Shown piece by piece: positions 1 to 6,845 of a stretch of 9,577 nt of DNA. The position numbers and the translations under genes were made by a program. The notes beneath the pieces are model-generated. The model ran no database searches, had not been told where the DNA came from, and worked only from the letters and a program-made list of their open reading frames with translations. Source of the stretch: Desulfobacterales bacterium. GTDB lineage: Bacteria; Desulfobacterota; Desulfobacteria; Desulfobacterales; BuS5. The stretch's first letter is position 1, and each line of letters opens with the position of its first letter. The DNA lies in assembly GCA_020056865.1 (NCBI GenBank), contig JAGVGX010000174.1, positions 1 to 9,577 on the forward strand, given 5' to 3'.

Positions 1-17
1 AACATAAAATTTTATAT

Positions 18-34
18 AAAGGAGCGTCGTGATG
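18..34 (+). promoter_or_regulatory. Ribosome binding site and start of the mutase gene
   Basis: AAAGGAG (18-24) lies 7 nt before the ATG at 32-34, an ideal spacing. A GTG at 29-31 is in the same frame but only 4 nt from the Shine-Dalgarno, so the ATG is preferred. The bases TGATG at 30-34 put a stop codon directly over the ATG. In that frame no stop occurs between base 3 and base 29, so an upstream gene may end here and be translationally coupled, but too little sequence is present to call it. Confidence 0.75.
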
Positions 35-1774
35 GATGAAAATAAAAAATTACAGCAAAAAATTGATGAGTGGCAAGATAAAGTAATTAAACCCGCGATG
101 TTAAAAATGGGCTTAAAGAAACCTCCTACCAAATTTTATACACCAGCTGATCTCGGAGAATTCGATTTTGAAGAAAAAGTTGGTCTTCCAGGTCAATATC
201 CGTTTACTGCCGGAAACGATCCTATGCCCAGATGGCAGGCTTTTGCCAAAGTTTTGGCAAGGTCTGAAGTTGTCCATGAATGGGGTGATAGCGGGGTTGG
301 CAAGTATGCCGGATTTGGCACAGCAGAAGATTATCGTGATTATCTGTTAAGAATGCACTCTCTTGGTCGAAAGGGAGGACCTAATATAGCCATGGATTTA
401 CCGACGCAGTGCGGCTATGATTCTGATAATTCCAGATCAGAAGGTGAGGTTGGCAAAGTTGGTGTGGCTATTGATTCTTTGAAGGATTTTGAAATTATAT
501 ACGAGCCGTATACAGGCGATTTGGATCTGGATAAAATTGCCTCAAACTTTACTATAAATGCACCGGCAGTTATTATTATATCCATGTATGCCAAGCTTGC
601 TGAAAAGCGGGGCATCCCTTTAAATAAACTACGCGGAACCCCTCAAAATGATATTTTAAAAGAATATGTTGGCAGAGGAACCTATATTTATCCTCCTAAA
701 CAGGCACTCAGACTGTTTAGAGATTCTCTGGTTTTCTGTAACGAAAATATTCCTAAAATGAACATTACGAGCATCGGCGGTTATCACATGCGGGAAGCCG
801 GTGCATCTCGTGAGCAAGACCTTGCATTCAGCATGGCAATTGGGGCTGCTTATTTACAGGCAGGGGTTGATGCCGGAAAATCAATTGATTCTTTTGGACG
901 TCGATTTACTTTTAACGGATTTGGTGGCAGCATGGAAATCTATCAAGAGATTGCCTTCCAGAGGGCAGCACGGCGAATGTGGGCACGGATGTTAAAAGAG
1001 CGTTTTGGAGCTACGGATGCTCAAGCTATGATGATCAGACAGATTTCTACTGCTCACATAGGTTGTAGCAGCACACAGCTTAATAGACCCTTGAACAATG
1101 CTCTCAGATCTGTGGTTGGGGGAATGGCAGCGGGCATGTCCGGCGGTATCCCTGGGACGTTTCCTCCATATGATGAGCCTCTTGGATTAGGGCATAGTCT
1201 TGAGGCTCAACAGTTGGCTCATGACGGCACCAGAATATTGATTTATGAGTCAAAAATAGGTGAAGTCAATGATCCTTGGGCAGGTTCTTATTTTATGGAA
1301 TCGCTGACCAATGAAATAGAGGCGGCAGCACAGGAAGAATTTGATAAAATTGAGAAAATGGGAGGTGCAGTTGCTGCCATTGAAAGCGGATACATGCAAA
1401 AAGCTGTTGCTTCCAATGCTTATGAAAGACAAAAAAACATTGAAAACAAAAAAGAATTTATTGTAGGTGTCAATTGTTTTAATGGCCCGAATGAGATTGA
1501 TATCAGCGTTAACCGTAATGTGGAAGAGGTATACAGCAAAGAAAAAAAAGAAAGCGCAGAACAAAGACAGATTGAAAAGCTTAAACAGTTAAAAAAAGAA
1601 AGGAATAATATTGCGGTTGAGCAAAGTTTGATAAAACTAAAAGAGACCGCAAAAGATGAATCAAAAAACGTGATGCCTGATGTTATGGAATGTGTAGGAA
1701 ATTACGCAACTTTGCAGGAAATATGTGATGTTTTTCGTGATGTATTTGGCGAAGCTGCACCAACAACTATTTAA
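32..1774 (+). CDS. B12-dependent acyl-CoA mutase, catalytic (large) subunit, divergent methylmalonyl-CoA mutase family
   Basis: This 580-residue protein belongs to the methylmalonyl-CoA mutase superfamily, whose members use adenosylcobalamin to move a thioester-bearing carbon skeleton, usually interconverting branched and linear acyl-CoAs in the cytoplasm. Family landmarks seen: KYAGFGTAED (91-100), MDLPTQCGYDSD (121-132), GEVGKVGVAIDSL (138-150), NDILKEYVGRGTYIYPP (206-222), GYHMREAGAS (250-259), RAARRMWARMLKERFGA (311-327), GAVAAIESGYMQ (445-456) and a C-terminal YATLQEICDVFRDVFGE (558-574). It stops after the TIM-barrel and linker, with no B12-binding DxHxxG domain, so it must pair with a separate small subunit not in this window. 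R227 aligns with the methylmalonyl-CoA carboxylate-binding Arg, and Y251/H252 with the active-site Tyr-His pair. However the usual MYxxRPWTxRQ loop, the RTHSQT-type segment and the SLHTNS-type segment are all replaced (about 80-90, 336-347, 375-382). The family is clear; the substrate is not. A malonyl-type or alkylmalonyl-CoA is plausible because the Arg is kept, but this is inference. Confidence 0.9.
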   Translation: MDENKKLQQKIDEWQDKVIKPAMLKMGLKKPPTKFYTPADLGEFDFEEKVGLPGQYPFTAGNDPMPRWQAFAKVLARSEVVHEWGDSGVGKYAGFGTAEDYRDYLLRMHSLGRKGGPNIAMDLPTQCGYDSDNSRSEGEVGKVGVAIDSLKDFEIIYEPYTGDLDLDKIASNFTINAPAVIIISMYAKLAEKRGIPLNKLRGTPQNDILKEYVGRGTYIYPPKQALRLFRDSLVFCNENIPKMNITSIGGYHMREAGASREQDLAFSMAIGAAYLQAGVDAGKSIDSFGRRFTFNGFGGSMEIYQEIAFQRAARRMWARMLKERFGATDAQAMMIRQISTAHIGCSSTQLNRPLNNALRSVVGGMAAGMSGGIPGTFPPYDEPLGLGHSLEAQQLAHDGTRILIYESKIGEVNDPWAGSYFMESLTNEIEAAAQEEFDKIEKMGGAVAAIESGYMQKAVASNAYERQKNIENKKEFIVGVNCFNGPNEIDISVNRNVEEVYSKEKKESAEQRQIEKLKQLKKERNNIAVEQSLIKLKETAKDESKNVMPDVMECVGNYATLQEICDVFRDVFGEAAPTTI

Positions 1775-1797
1775 TTTATAACAGACAGTAGGTGCCG

Positions 1798-1882
1798 GGC
1801 GAAAATTTTCCACGGAGTAAAGCGTTAGCGCTATCCTCGAAATACGGTTTCGTATTCCTGTGATTAAAATTTTCGCCTTTTT
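1798..1882 (+). terminator. Cloverleaf-like inverted repeat with T-tract, probable terminator of the mutase gene
   Basis: A perfect 12-bp inverted repeat, GGCGAAAATTTT (1798-1809) and AAAATTTTCGCC (1866-1877), is followed by TTTTT (1878-1882), as in a rho-independent terminator for + strand transcription. The stem can be extended inward by CAC/GTG and GGA/TCC (1811-1816 with 1856-1862, one bulged base). Two smaller hairpins sit inside: AGCG-TTAG-CGCT (1821-1832) and AATACG-GTTT-CGTATT (1841-1856). The stem-with-two-arms shape is more elaborate than a normal terminator and could be a dispersed palindromic repeat that was recruited as one. The remaining gap to the helicase stop (1883-1969) shows nothing I can name, and I see no convincing T-tailed hairpin for the helicase gene on the - strand. 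Confidence 0.55.
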
Positions 1883-1969
1883 AAAAGCAGAAAAACCTTT
1901 CAGACGGACAAAATAGAAGTTGTGAAAATAGTGTTTTGACTTTTCCGGTACAAGTTTGTCTTTGAAAAA

Positions 1970-3685
1970 TCAGCTATTTTTACCCGTTGGTTTTACTCTG
2001 TGGTTTTTTTTACGAGCTTCTGGTTTGACAGAATCAGTCTGTTTTGAAATATTTATTTTTTGACCGGACACCCGAATATTTTTCAAAATGTGTAACATGT
2101 CTTTTGGCAGGCCTTCCGGCAGATCAACAGTACTGTAGTCGTCATAACTTATTATCTTTCCGATAAATTCGCTATCTATTCCTGCTTCATTTGCGATTGC
2201 GCCAACGATATTGCCTGGTTTGACGTTATGCATTTTTCCTACCTCTATTCTGTAACGTTCCATTCCTTTATCGGATTTTATCACCGCCTTGCCGCGTTTC
2301 GGGATTTTTTTTTGTCGTTGTGATTTCCCCTCGTATTCATCAATGGTTTTCTCGGGTTGGTTTGTTAGCAACAAGGGCGTTTCACCTTGTACAATTTTTG
2401 CCAGGGCGGCAGCAATTTCGAGTGCTGGCACATTGTATGTCTGCCGGTATTGCTCAATGATCTGGTGAAACAATCCTAAATCTTCCACTGCCAGCGTATC
2501 AGTTATGCGCTGTTGAAACTGGGCAATACGTTTATTGTTTATTAGTTCTGTAGAGGGTAATTTCATCAGCTCTATTTTTTGTTTTGTGGCTTTTTCAATT
2601 ACATTCAACATTCTTCTTTCCCGTGGTGCAACAAATAATATGGCTTCACCACTTCGGCCTGCCCGTCCGGTACGTCCGATACGGTGAACATATGCTTCCG
2701 TATCATACGGGATATCATAATTTATTACATGACTGATCCGGTCAACATCCAATCCTCTTGCAGCGACATCTGTTGCAACAAGAATATTGATTTTGCCATT
2801 TTTTAAACGCTCAATGGTTTGCTCTCTTTGTCTTTGTGCAATATCTCCGCAAAGCGGTTCAGAAAGAAAACCACGGGCTTTCAACTTTTCCGAAAGTTCA
2901 ACTGTTGCGATTTTGGTACGTACAAATACGATAACTCCGTCAAAGGGCTCTGATTCCAAAATTCGTGTCAGTGCATCAAGTTTATGAAATCCGCTGACCA
3001 TCCAGAAGCGTTGACGCGTGGCTTCAACAGTTGCTGTTCGTGATTTTATGGTAATTGATACTGGATCTTTCAGATATTTACGGGCAATTCGCCTGATTGC
3101 TGTTGGTATGGTTGCTGAAAAAAGCGCGGTTTGACGTGAATCCGGGGTTTGTTCCAAAATCCATTCCACATCATCAATAAATCCCATTCGCAGCATTTCA
3201 TCGGCTTCATCGAGAATCAGACAGCGCAACATGTCAAGGTTGAGTGTCTTGCGCCTGATGTGGTCCATCACTCTTCCAGGTGTTCCAACAACAACATGTG
3301 CCCCTTCTTTTAAACGGCGGAACTGTCTGTCATAGTTCTGCCCACCGTAAATAGGCAAAACCTGAAAACCTTTCATACGTCCAGCATAGCGCTGAAAAGC
3401 TTCTGCTACTTGAATCGCTAATTCCCTTGTTGGCGTTAACACAAGAACCTGCGGGGTTTTTATTTTGAGATTAATGCCCGACAATAATGGCAAAGCAAAT
3501 GCCGCTGTTTTACCGGTACCTGTCTGGGCCTGGCCGACAACGTCCTTTCCGGCTGAAATTTCCGGTATTATTTGTGCCTGGATGGGTGTTGGCGTTTCGT
3601 ACCCCACATCATCTAAGGCTTTAAGGACTGCTTTTGAAAGATTAAATTCGCTAAATCCTTTTTGTAACGTTGGTTCAATAGACAT
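1970..3685 (-). CDS. deaD: DEAD-box ATP-dependent RNA helicase, DeaD/CsdA type
   Basis: This is a 571-residue cytoplasmic RNA helicase that would unwind short RNA duplexes using ATP. In characterised relatives it acts in ribosome assembly, mRNA decay and cold adaptation. All core motifs are present: Q motif (FSEFNLSKAV, 11-20, with TPIQAQ at 33-38), motif I AQTGTGKT (53-60), Ia PTRELA (85-90), Ib TPGR (135-138), II DEAD (159-162), III SAT (190-192), V VATDVAARGLDV (303-314) and VI HRIGRTGRAGR (334-344). A helical segment and a basic linker (about 450-475) lead to a DbpA-type RNA-binding domain (about 474-548, with VKPGNIVGAIANEAGI) and a short basic tail. That architecture separates DeaD/CsdA from the shorter RhlE and SrmB types. 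I chose the ATG at 3685 because GAGG lies 5 nt upstream and the Q-motif region follows at normal distance; the frame stays open 20 codons further upstream without family-like sequence. The gene is probably monocistronic. Confidence 0.93.
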   Translation of the reverse strand: MSIEPTLQKGFSEFNLSKAVLKALDDVGYETPTPIQAQIIPEISAGKDVVGQAQTGTGKTAAFALPLLSGINLKIKTPQVLVLTPTRELAIQVAEAFQRYAGRMKGFQVLPIYGGQNYDRQFRRLKEGAHVVVGTPGRVMDHIRRKTLNLDMLRCLILDEADEMLRMGFIDDVEWILEQTPDSRQTALFSATIPTAIRRIARKYLKDPVSITIKSRTATVEATRQRFWMVSGFHKLDALTRILESEPFDGVIVFVRTKIATVELSEKLKARGFLSEPLCGDIAQRQREQTIERLKNGKINILVATDVAARGLDVDRISHVINYDIPYDTEAYVHRIGRTGRAGRSGEAILFVAPRERRMLNVIEKATKQKIELMKLPSTELINNKRIAQFQQRITDTLAVEDLGLFHQIIEQYRQTYNVPALEIAAALAKIVQGETPLLLTNQPEKTIDEYEGKSQRQKKIPKRGKAVIKSDKGMERYRIEVGKMHNVKPGNIVGAIANEAGIDSEFIGKIISYDDYSTVDLPEGLPKDMLHILKNIRVSGQKINISKQTDSVKPEARKKNHRVKPTGKNS

Positions 3686-3690
3686 GAAAA

Positions 3691-3694
3691 CCTC
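3691..3694 (-). promoter_or_regulatory. Ribosome binding site of the RNA helicase gene
   Basis: On the - strand GAGG is separated from the ATG at 3685 by TTTTC (5 nt). This decides the start codon in favour of the shorter 571-residue protein. Further upstream on the same strand TATAAAAT (3758-3751) could be a -10 element giving a leader of roughly 60 nt, but I see no good -35 and do not call a promoter. Confidence 0.6.
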
Positions 3695-3760
3695 ATTAGT
3701 GATGCAATAAAAAAAAGCTGTAATGATTCCTGGTTCAGATATCACATGTTATTTTATATG

Positions 3761-3837
3761 AGAATACAGGAGTCAGAATACAGAATACAGAAGAAAAACA
3801 ATACCATGGTTATTCTGACTCCTGACTTCTGTATTCT
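3761..3837. repeat. Inverted arrays of a degenerate 7-nt repeat (hairpin between regulator and helicase genes)
   Basis: On the + strand, consecutive 7-mers run AGAATAC, AGGAGTC, AGAATAC, AGAATAC (3761-3788), with a decayed AGAAGAA after them. On the - strand, the facing array reads AGAATAC, AGAAGTC, AGGAGTC, AGAATAA (3837 back to 3810). The two arrays pair: CAGGAGTCAGAATA (3767-3780) is perfectly complementary to 3811-3824, and ATGAGAATA (3758-3766) to 3832-3840, with a 7-nt bulge equal to one extra repeat unit. The loop is 30 nt. The right array touches the stop codon of the DtxR-family gene (3837-3839), so in RNA it would form a large hairpin right at the end of that message and in the leader region of the helicase gene. 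It could act as a terminator or RNA-stabilising structure, or simply be a dispersed repeat. Confidence 0.75.
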
Positions 3838-4373
3838 CATGCTTCGTTGTGCCCGCCCCGGGCATGGGGGTTATTGAGATTTGATCGGCATTTGTCAATG
3901 CATACATCGCAATGGTCCCATTTGTGCTCATCTGAAGAGCAGTAATTAACAAAAGACTGAATCCAGTCATCTCCTGTTTTCGGACAGTTGTCAATAAAAT
4001 CAATGAACTGAACAAGTTTTTCAAAAGATGCTTTATCCATTGCATGTTCCATTCGGCAAGCTGTGTCATTGGCTTTTTGTTTGTCGATTTGAAGTACACG
4101 AAAAAGAAAATCCCTTAATACCATGTGGCGATGTGAAACGTCTTTTGCGACCTGAGACCCTTTTCTTGTCAGGGTTACAAAACTGTATGGTTCATAGTTG
4201 ATCAGCCCTTTTTCTGCAAGGTTTTTCAGCGCTCCTGTAACAGTTCCGCGTTGAACGCCCATTTTTTCGGCAATATCTTTTGTTCTGGCAACCTTGTTTG
4301 AAGTTTCCAGTTCAAGAATGACTTCAAGATAATCTTCTAAGCTTTCAGAAAGGGATGGATTTGAATTGTTCAC
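3837..4373 (-). CDS. DtxR/MntR-family metal-dependent transcriptional regulator with Cys-rich C-terminus
   Basis: This 178-residue protein is a DNA-binding repressor of the iron/manganese-sensing DtxR family. The winged helix is at about 8-72 (SLEDYLEVILEL, VARTKDIAEKMGVQRGTVTGALKNLAEKGLI), followed by the dimerisation and metal-binding domain (about 75-130). Metal ligands expected from the family can be placed: D14 and E17 (like MntR D8 and E11), H83 (MntR H77, DtxR H79), and C106-x2-E109-H110 (as DtxR C102, E105, H106). The site thus mixes MntR-like and DtxR-like positions, so iron or manganese cannot be decided. There is no SH3-like third domain. Instead a tail of about 45 residues carries C130, C145, C155, C158 and C162, which could bind metal or an Fe-S cluster. 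The start is a GTG with AGGGGGA 4 nt upstream; an ATG two bases upstream is out of frame. No transporter gene (feoB, mntH type) lies beside it here, so its targets are unknown. Confidence 0.88.
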   Translation of the reverse strand: MNNSNPSLSESLEDYLEVILELETSNKVARTKDIAEKMGVQRGTVTGALKNLAEKGLINYEPYSFVTLTRKGSQVAKDVSHRHMVLRDFLFRVLQIDKQKANDTACRMEHAMDKASFEKLVQFIDFIDNCPKTGDDWIQSFVNYCSSDEHKWDHCDVCIDKCRSNLNNPHARGGHNEA

Positions 4374-4377
4374 ATGT

Positions 4378-4384
4378 TCCCCCT
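4378..4384 (-). promoter_or_regulatory. Ribosome binding site of the DtxR-family gene, fixing a GTG start
   Basis: AGGGGGA on the - strand is followed by ACAT and then GTG at 4373. The GTG is the only start codon in the coding frame that fits this spacing. The ATG inside ACATGTG is in a different frame. Confidence 0.65.
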
Positions 4385-4471
4385 GTGATGAAGTTGTGAA
4401 ATATTGAAAGAATTACTGAACGCATTGGAAAAATAATATCATACGACACGTTCCTAAATGGGTTTTTATTA

Positions 4472-4500
4472 AATTTACATATAAACGGATATTTAGTCAA
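4472..4500 (-). promoter_or_regulatory. Candidate sigma-70 promoter of the DtxR-family gene
   Basis: On the - strand TTGACT (4500-4495) is followed after 17 nt by TAAATT (4477-4472), in an AT-rich region about 100 nt upstream of the GTG start. The -35 matches five of six consensus bases and the -10 four of six. The surrounding gap (4374-4611) separates the regulator from the end of the c-di-GMP gene, so a separate promoter is expected. I could not identify a clear DtxR or MntR operator palindrome. The half of the gap near 4611 contains only a weak 6-bp hairpin (4559-4583) without a T-tract, so no terminator is called for the upstream operon. Confidence 0.4.
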
Positions 4501-4611
4501 TTTAAAAAAGAATACTATACATGCAGACAGGTCTTGGTAATTGCTTTTGGGATTATTTCATACAGCATTTTAGCGATTGTATGTGGGAATGTATGTAAAG
4601 TGCCATGGCCA

Positions 4612-6831
4612 TTACATTTTTGTGCGGATTTGATGCTGTTGCGTTATATTTTTCTGGTTTAGATGTCGCTTGATATTATCCTGGTTTTTTCCATATACCG
4701 GTAACCGGTTAAAAAGAAATACAATATCTTCAGCAGGAACAGCTTTGCTGATAAGAAATCCCTGGATTTCATCGCATCCCATGTCGCATAGAATCTCATA
4801 CTGTTTTTCGGTTTCTACGCCTTCGGCAATTGTGGAGAGCCTCAGGCTTTTTGCCATGGCGATAATGGCTTTTGTAATTGCTTTGTCTTGGGTATTGGTT
4901 TCAATATCCTTAACAAAACTCTGATCTATTTTCAGCGTGTCCAATGGGAACTGTTTCAGGTAGTTCATAGAGGAATAGCCGGTGCCGAAATCGTCTATGG
5001 CCACCTTGATGCCGATGTTTTTTATTTTTTTCAGCGTGACAATGGCGTCATCTACATCCTTAATCAGTATGCTTTCGGTGAGTTCAAGTTCCAGAAACTG
5101 AGGATCCATGCCCGTATCATGAAGTATCTGTATCAGAAGATCTATGAACCCCTTTTGTTTAAATTGTTCCTCCGAAAGGTTTACAGCGATTCTCAGTTGG
5201 GGCAAGCCTGCTTCTGCAAAGGCCATTGCCTGTCTGCATGATGTTTTTAAAACAAAATTTCCTATGGGAAGTATGAGGCCGGTTTCTTCAGCAAGAGGGA
5301 TAAATTCGTTCGGCGGAACAAGCCCCATATCGGGCTGTTTCCATCGGATAAGTGCTTCTGCGCCGACAAACCTGCCTGTTTTTGCCTCAACCTGAGGCTG
5401 ATAATAAACTAAAAATTCTTTTTTACTCAAGGCAATTTTCATCTTGGCTTCCATTCTGATTTTTGCAAGTATGTGTGAATTCATTTCCGATGAGTAAAAT
5501 TGATAGTTATTTCTGCCCATATCTTTGGCATGATACATGGCTGCGTCTGCATTTTTTAACAGCGTTTCAACATCCTTGCCATCTAAAGGGTATAATGCAA
5601 TTCCCATACTGCATGAGATTGTGAATTCATGACCTTCAATTAAAACGGGCTTGGAAAGATTTTTTATAACACGAGCGGCTATTTTAGCAGAATGTTTCCC
5701 ATCGGTTAAATCTGTTATCAGAATGGAGAATTCATCTCCTCCCAGCCTGGATATTGAGGATTCACCTGGCTCTTTGTTGTGTCCCATTCCAACAATATCA
5801 GAAGAACGAATGCTTTGTTCCAGGGTAATTGCAACTTTTTTCAGCAGTTCATCACCGGCACTATGTCCTAACGTGTCATTAATCCGTTTGAACTGATCCA
5901 GATCAAGGTATATCAGCGCCAGAGTTGTTCCGTGACGCATGGCTGTATGAATTGCGCGGTTTGTTTGCTCTTTAAAAAGTTCACGGTTGGGAAGGCGGGT
6001 TAAAGGATCGTAGTAGGCAAGAAGTCTTATTCTATCTTCATTGGCTTTTCGTTCGGTAATGTCTTGTGAAATGCCATGCATATGAATGGGCTTTCCATTT
6101 TCGTTAACAATGGTTATAATTTGCTGGGCGAATGAACGTTGTGTGCCGTCCGGCATGTTAATCCGATGGTCTAAATTGTGTACCTTTTTATTACTGGTGG
6201 CACCCATGGCTTCAATAAACTTTTGCTTTAGTTTTTTTCTTTCTTCCAAAGGCGCTCGCTCTATCATTTTTTCCAGTTTGGCCTTGAATTCTTGCGGCTT
6301 GTAGCCTAACATGGTGTAAATTTCATCTGACCAGAAAATTTCACCGGTTTCAAGATTCCAATCCCAATTCCCTAAATTTGCAACACGTTTGGCATGGGTC
6401 AGTCGTTTTTCAGTTTGTTTCAAGGCTTTTAATGTATCATTTGCCCGAAGCAGATACATGACTCTGTGTTTTAAGACTGTCCAACTGATAGGCTTGGTTA
6501 TAAAATCTGTTGCCCCGACCTGATAGGCCATTTCAATGGATTTGACATCGTCTAAACCGGTGACCATGATAATGGTTGTATTTTTCCCTTCAGGCAGTTG
6601 TCGCAGTCTTGCACATGCGGTAAACCCGTCCATGATCGGCATATTGACGTCCATGAGAATCAGATCAGGCTTTGTACGTTCAAAAACATTCAGCGCCTGG
6701 CTGCCGTTTTCTGCTTCTTCTACGCAAAGGCCGGACTGCAATATGGATTCGGTCATCAAAAACCGCATGGATGGATCGTCATCAACAACAAGAATGACAT
6801 GTTTATTGTTGGACTTTTCTTGCTCAACCAT
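4612..6831 (-). CDS. Response regulator with PAS, GGDEF and EAL domains (cyclic-di-GMP turnover)
   Basis: This 739-residue cytoplasmic protein has four domains. A receiver (11-130) has acidic residues D17-D19, phospho-acceptor D61, T91 and K113. A PAS domain (about 148-260) begins [17 protein letters not shown] and ends [18 protein letters not shown] diguanylate cyclase domain (about 265-445) begins DPLTRLPNR and has an intact SRLGGDEF (361-368). An EAL phosphodiesterase domain (about 455-705) keeps the catalytic set: E492 in GAEALIRW, N551, E583, D613/D614 in [12 protein letters not shown]634, E670 in AEGVET and Q690. Both enzyme domains therefore look active, and phosphorylation of D61 may set the balance between making and destroying c-di-GMP. 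An RSSD (342-345) resembles the inhibitory I-site, but 18 residues rather than the usual 5 separate it from GGDEF. No membrane segment is seen. The ATG overlaps the end of the kinase gene, which is the probable source of phosphate. Confidence 0.92.
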   Translation of the reverse strand: MVEQEKSNNKHVILVVDDDPSMRFLMTESILQSGLCVEEAENGSQALNVFERTKPDLILMDVNMPIMDGFTACARLRQLPEGKNTTIIMVTGLDDVKSIEMAYQVGATDFITKPISWTVLKHRVMYLLRANDTLKALKQTEKRLTHAKRVANLGNWDWNLETGEIFWSDEIYTMLGYKPQEFKAKLEKMIERAPLEERKKLKQKFIEAMGATSNKKVHNLDHRINMPDGTQRSFAQQIITIVNENGKPIHMHGISQDITERKANEDRIRLLAYYDPLTRLPNRELFKEQTNRAIHTAMRHGTTLALIYLDLDQFKRINDTLGHSAGDELLKKVAITLEQSIRSSDIVGMGHNKEPGESSISRLGGDEFSILITDLTDGKHSAKIAARVIKNLSKPVLIEGHEFTISCSMGIALYPLDGKDVETLLKNADAAMYHAKDMGRNNYQFYSSEMNSHILAKIRMEAKMKIALSKKEFLVYYQPQVEAKTGRFVGAEALIRWKQPDMGLVPPNEFIPLAEETGLILPIGNFVLKTSCRQAMAFAEAGLPQLRIAVNLSEEQFKQKGFIDLLIQILHDTGMDPQFLELELTESILIKDVDDAIVTLKKIKNIGIKVAIDDFGTGYSSMNYLKQFPLDTLKIDQSFVKDIETNTQDKAITKAIIAMAKSLRLSTIAEGVETEKQYEILCDMGCDEIQGFLISKAVPAEDIVFLFNRLPVYGKNQDNIKRHLNQKNITQQHQIRTKM

Positions 6832-6845
6832 GCGCAGTTCCTTCT
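6824..6845 (-). promoter_or_regulatory. Coupled start: ribosome binding site and 8-nt gene overlap
   Basis: On the - strand AGAAGGA (6845-6839) precedes the ATG at 6831 by 7 nt and lies inside the last codons of the kinase gene. The kinase stop TGA (6826-6824) falls after the start, giving the overlap ATGGTTGA. This arrangement indicates one mRNA and translational coupling of the two proteins. Confidence 0.8.

Noticed and set aside
801..995. Small + strand open frame inside the mutase gene
   Set aside because: Another-frame shadow of a well-conserved coding region, without its own ribosome binding site or recognisable domain.
1824..1877. Integron attC site, suggested by GTTAGCGC inside the palindrome
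   Set aside because: In attC the GTTRRRY core lies in the outer arm and pairs with RYYYAAC at the other end. Here the GTTAG is in the loop of an inner hairpin and the outer arms are unrelated.
1937..1972. Hairpin at the end of the helicase gene (TGACTTTTC with GAAAAATCA) as its terminator
   Set aside because: The stem is AT-rich with a mismatch, the loop is 18 nt and there is no T-tract after it on the - strand.
3686..3745. N-terminal extension of the helicase by 20 codons
   Set aside because: The frame is open, but the extra residues do not resemble the family and the ATG at 3685 has a good Shine-Dalgarno directly upstream.
3773..4099. Open frame of 108 codons on the - strand
   Set aside because: It lies almost wholly inside the DtxR-family gene in another frame, and its last part runs through the heptad repeat. 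No family signal.
4559..4583. CATACA/TGTATG inverted repeat as operator or terminator
   Set aside because: Only 6 bp with a 13-nt loop, no T-tract, and no match to a known DtxR or MntR site. Expected by chance in AT-rich DNA.
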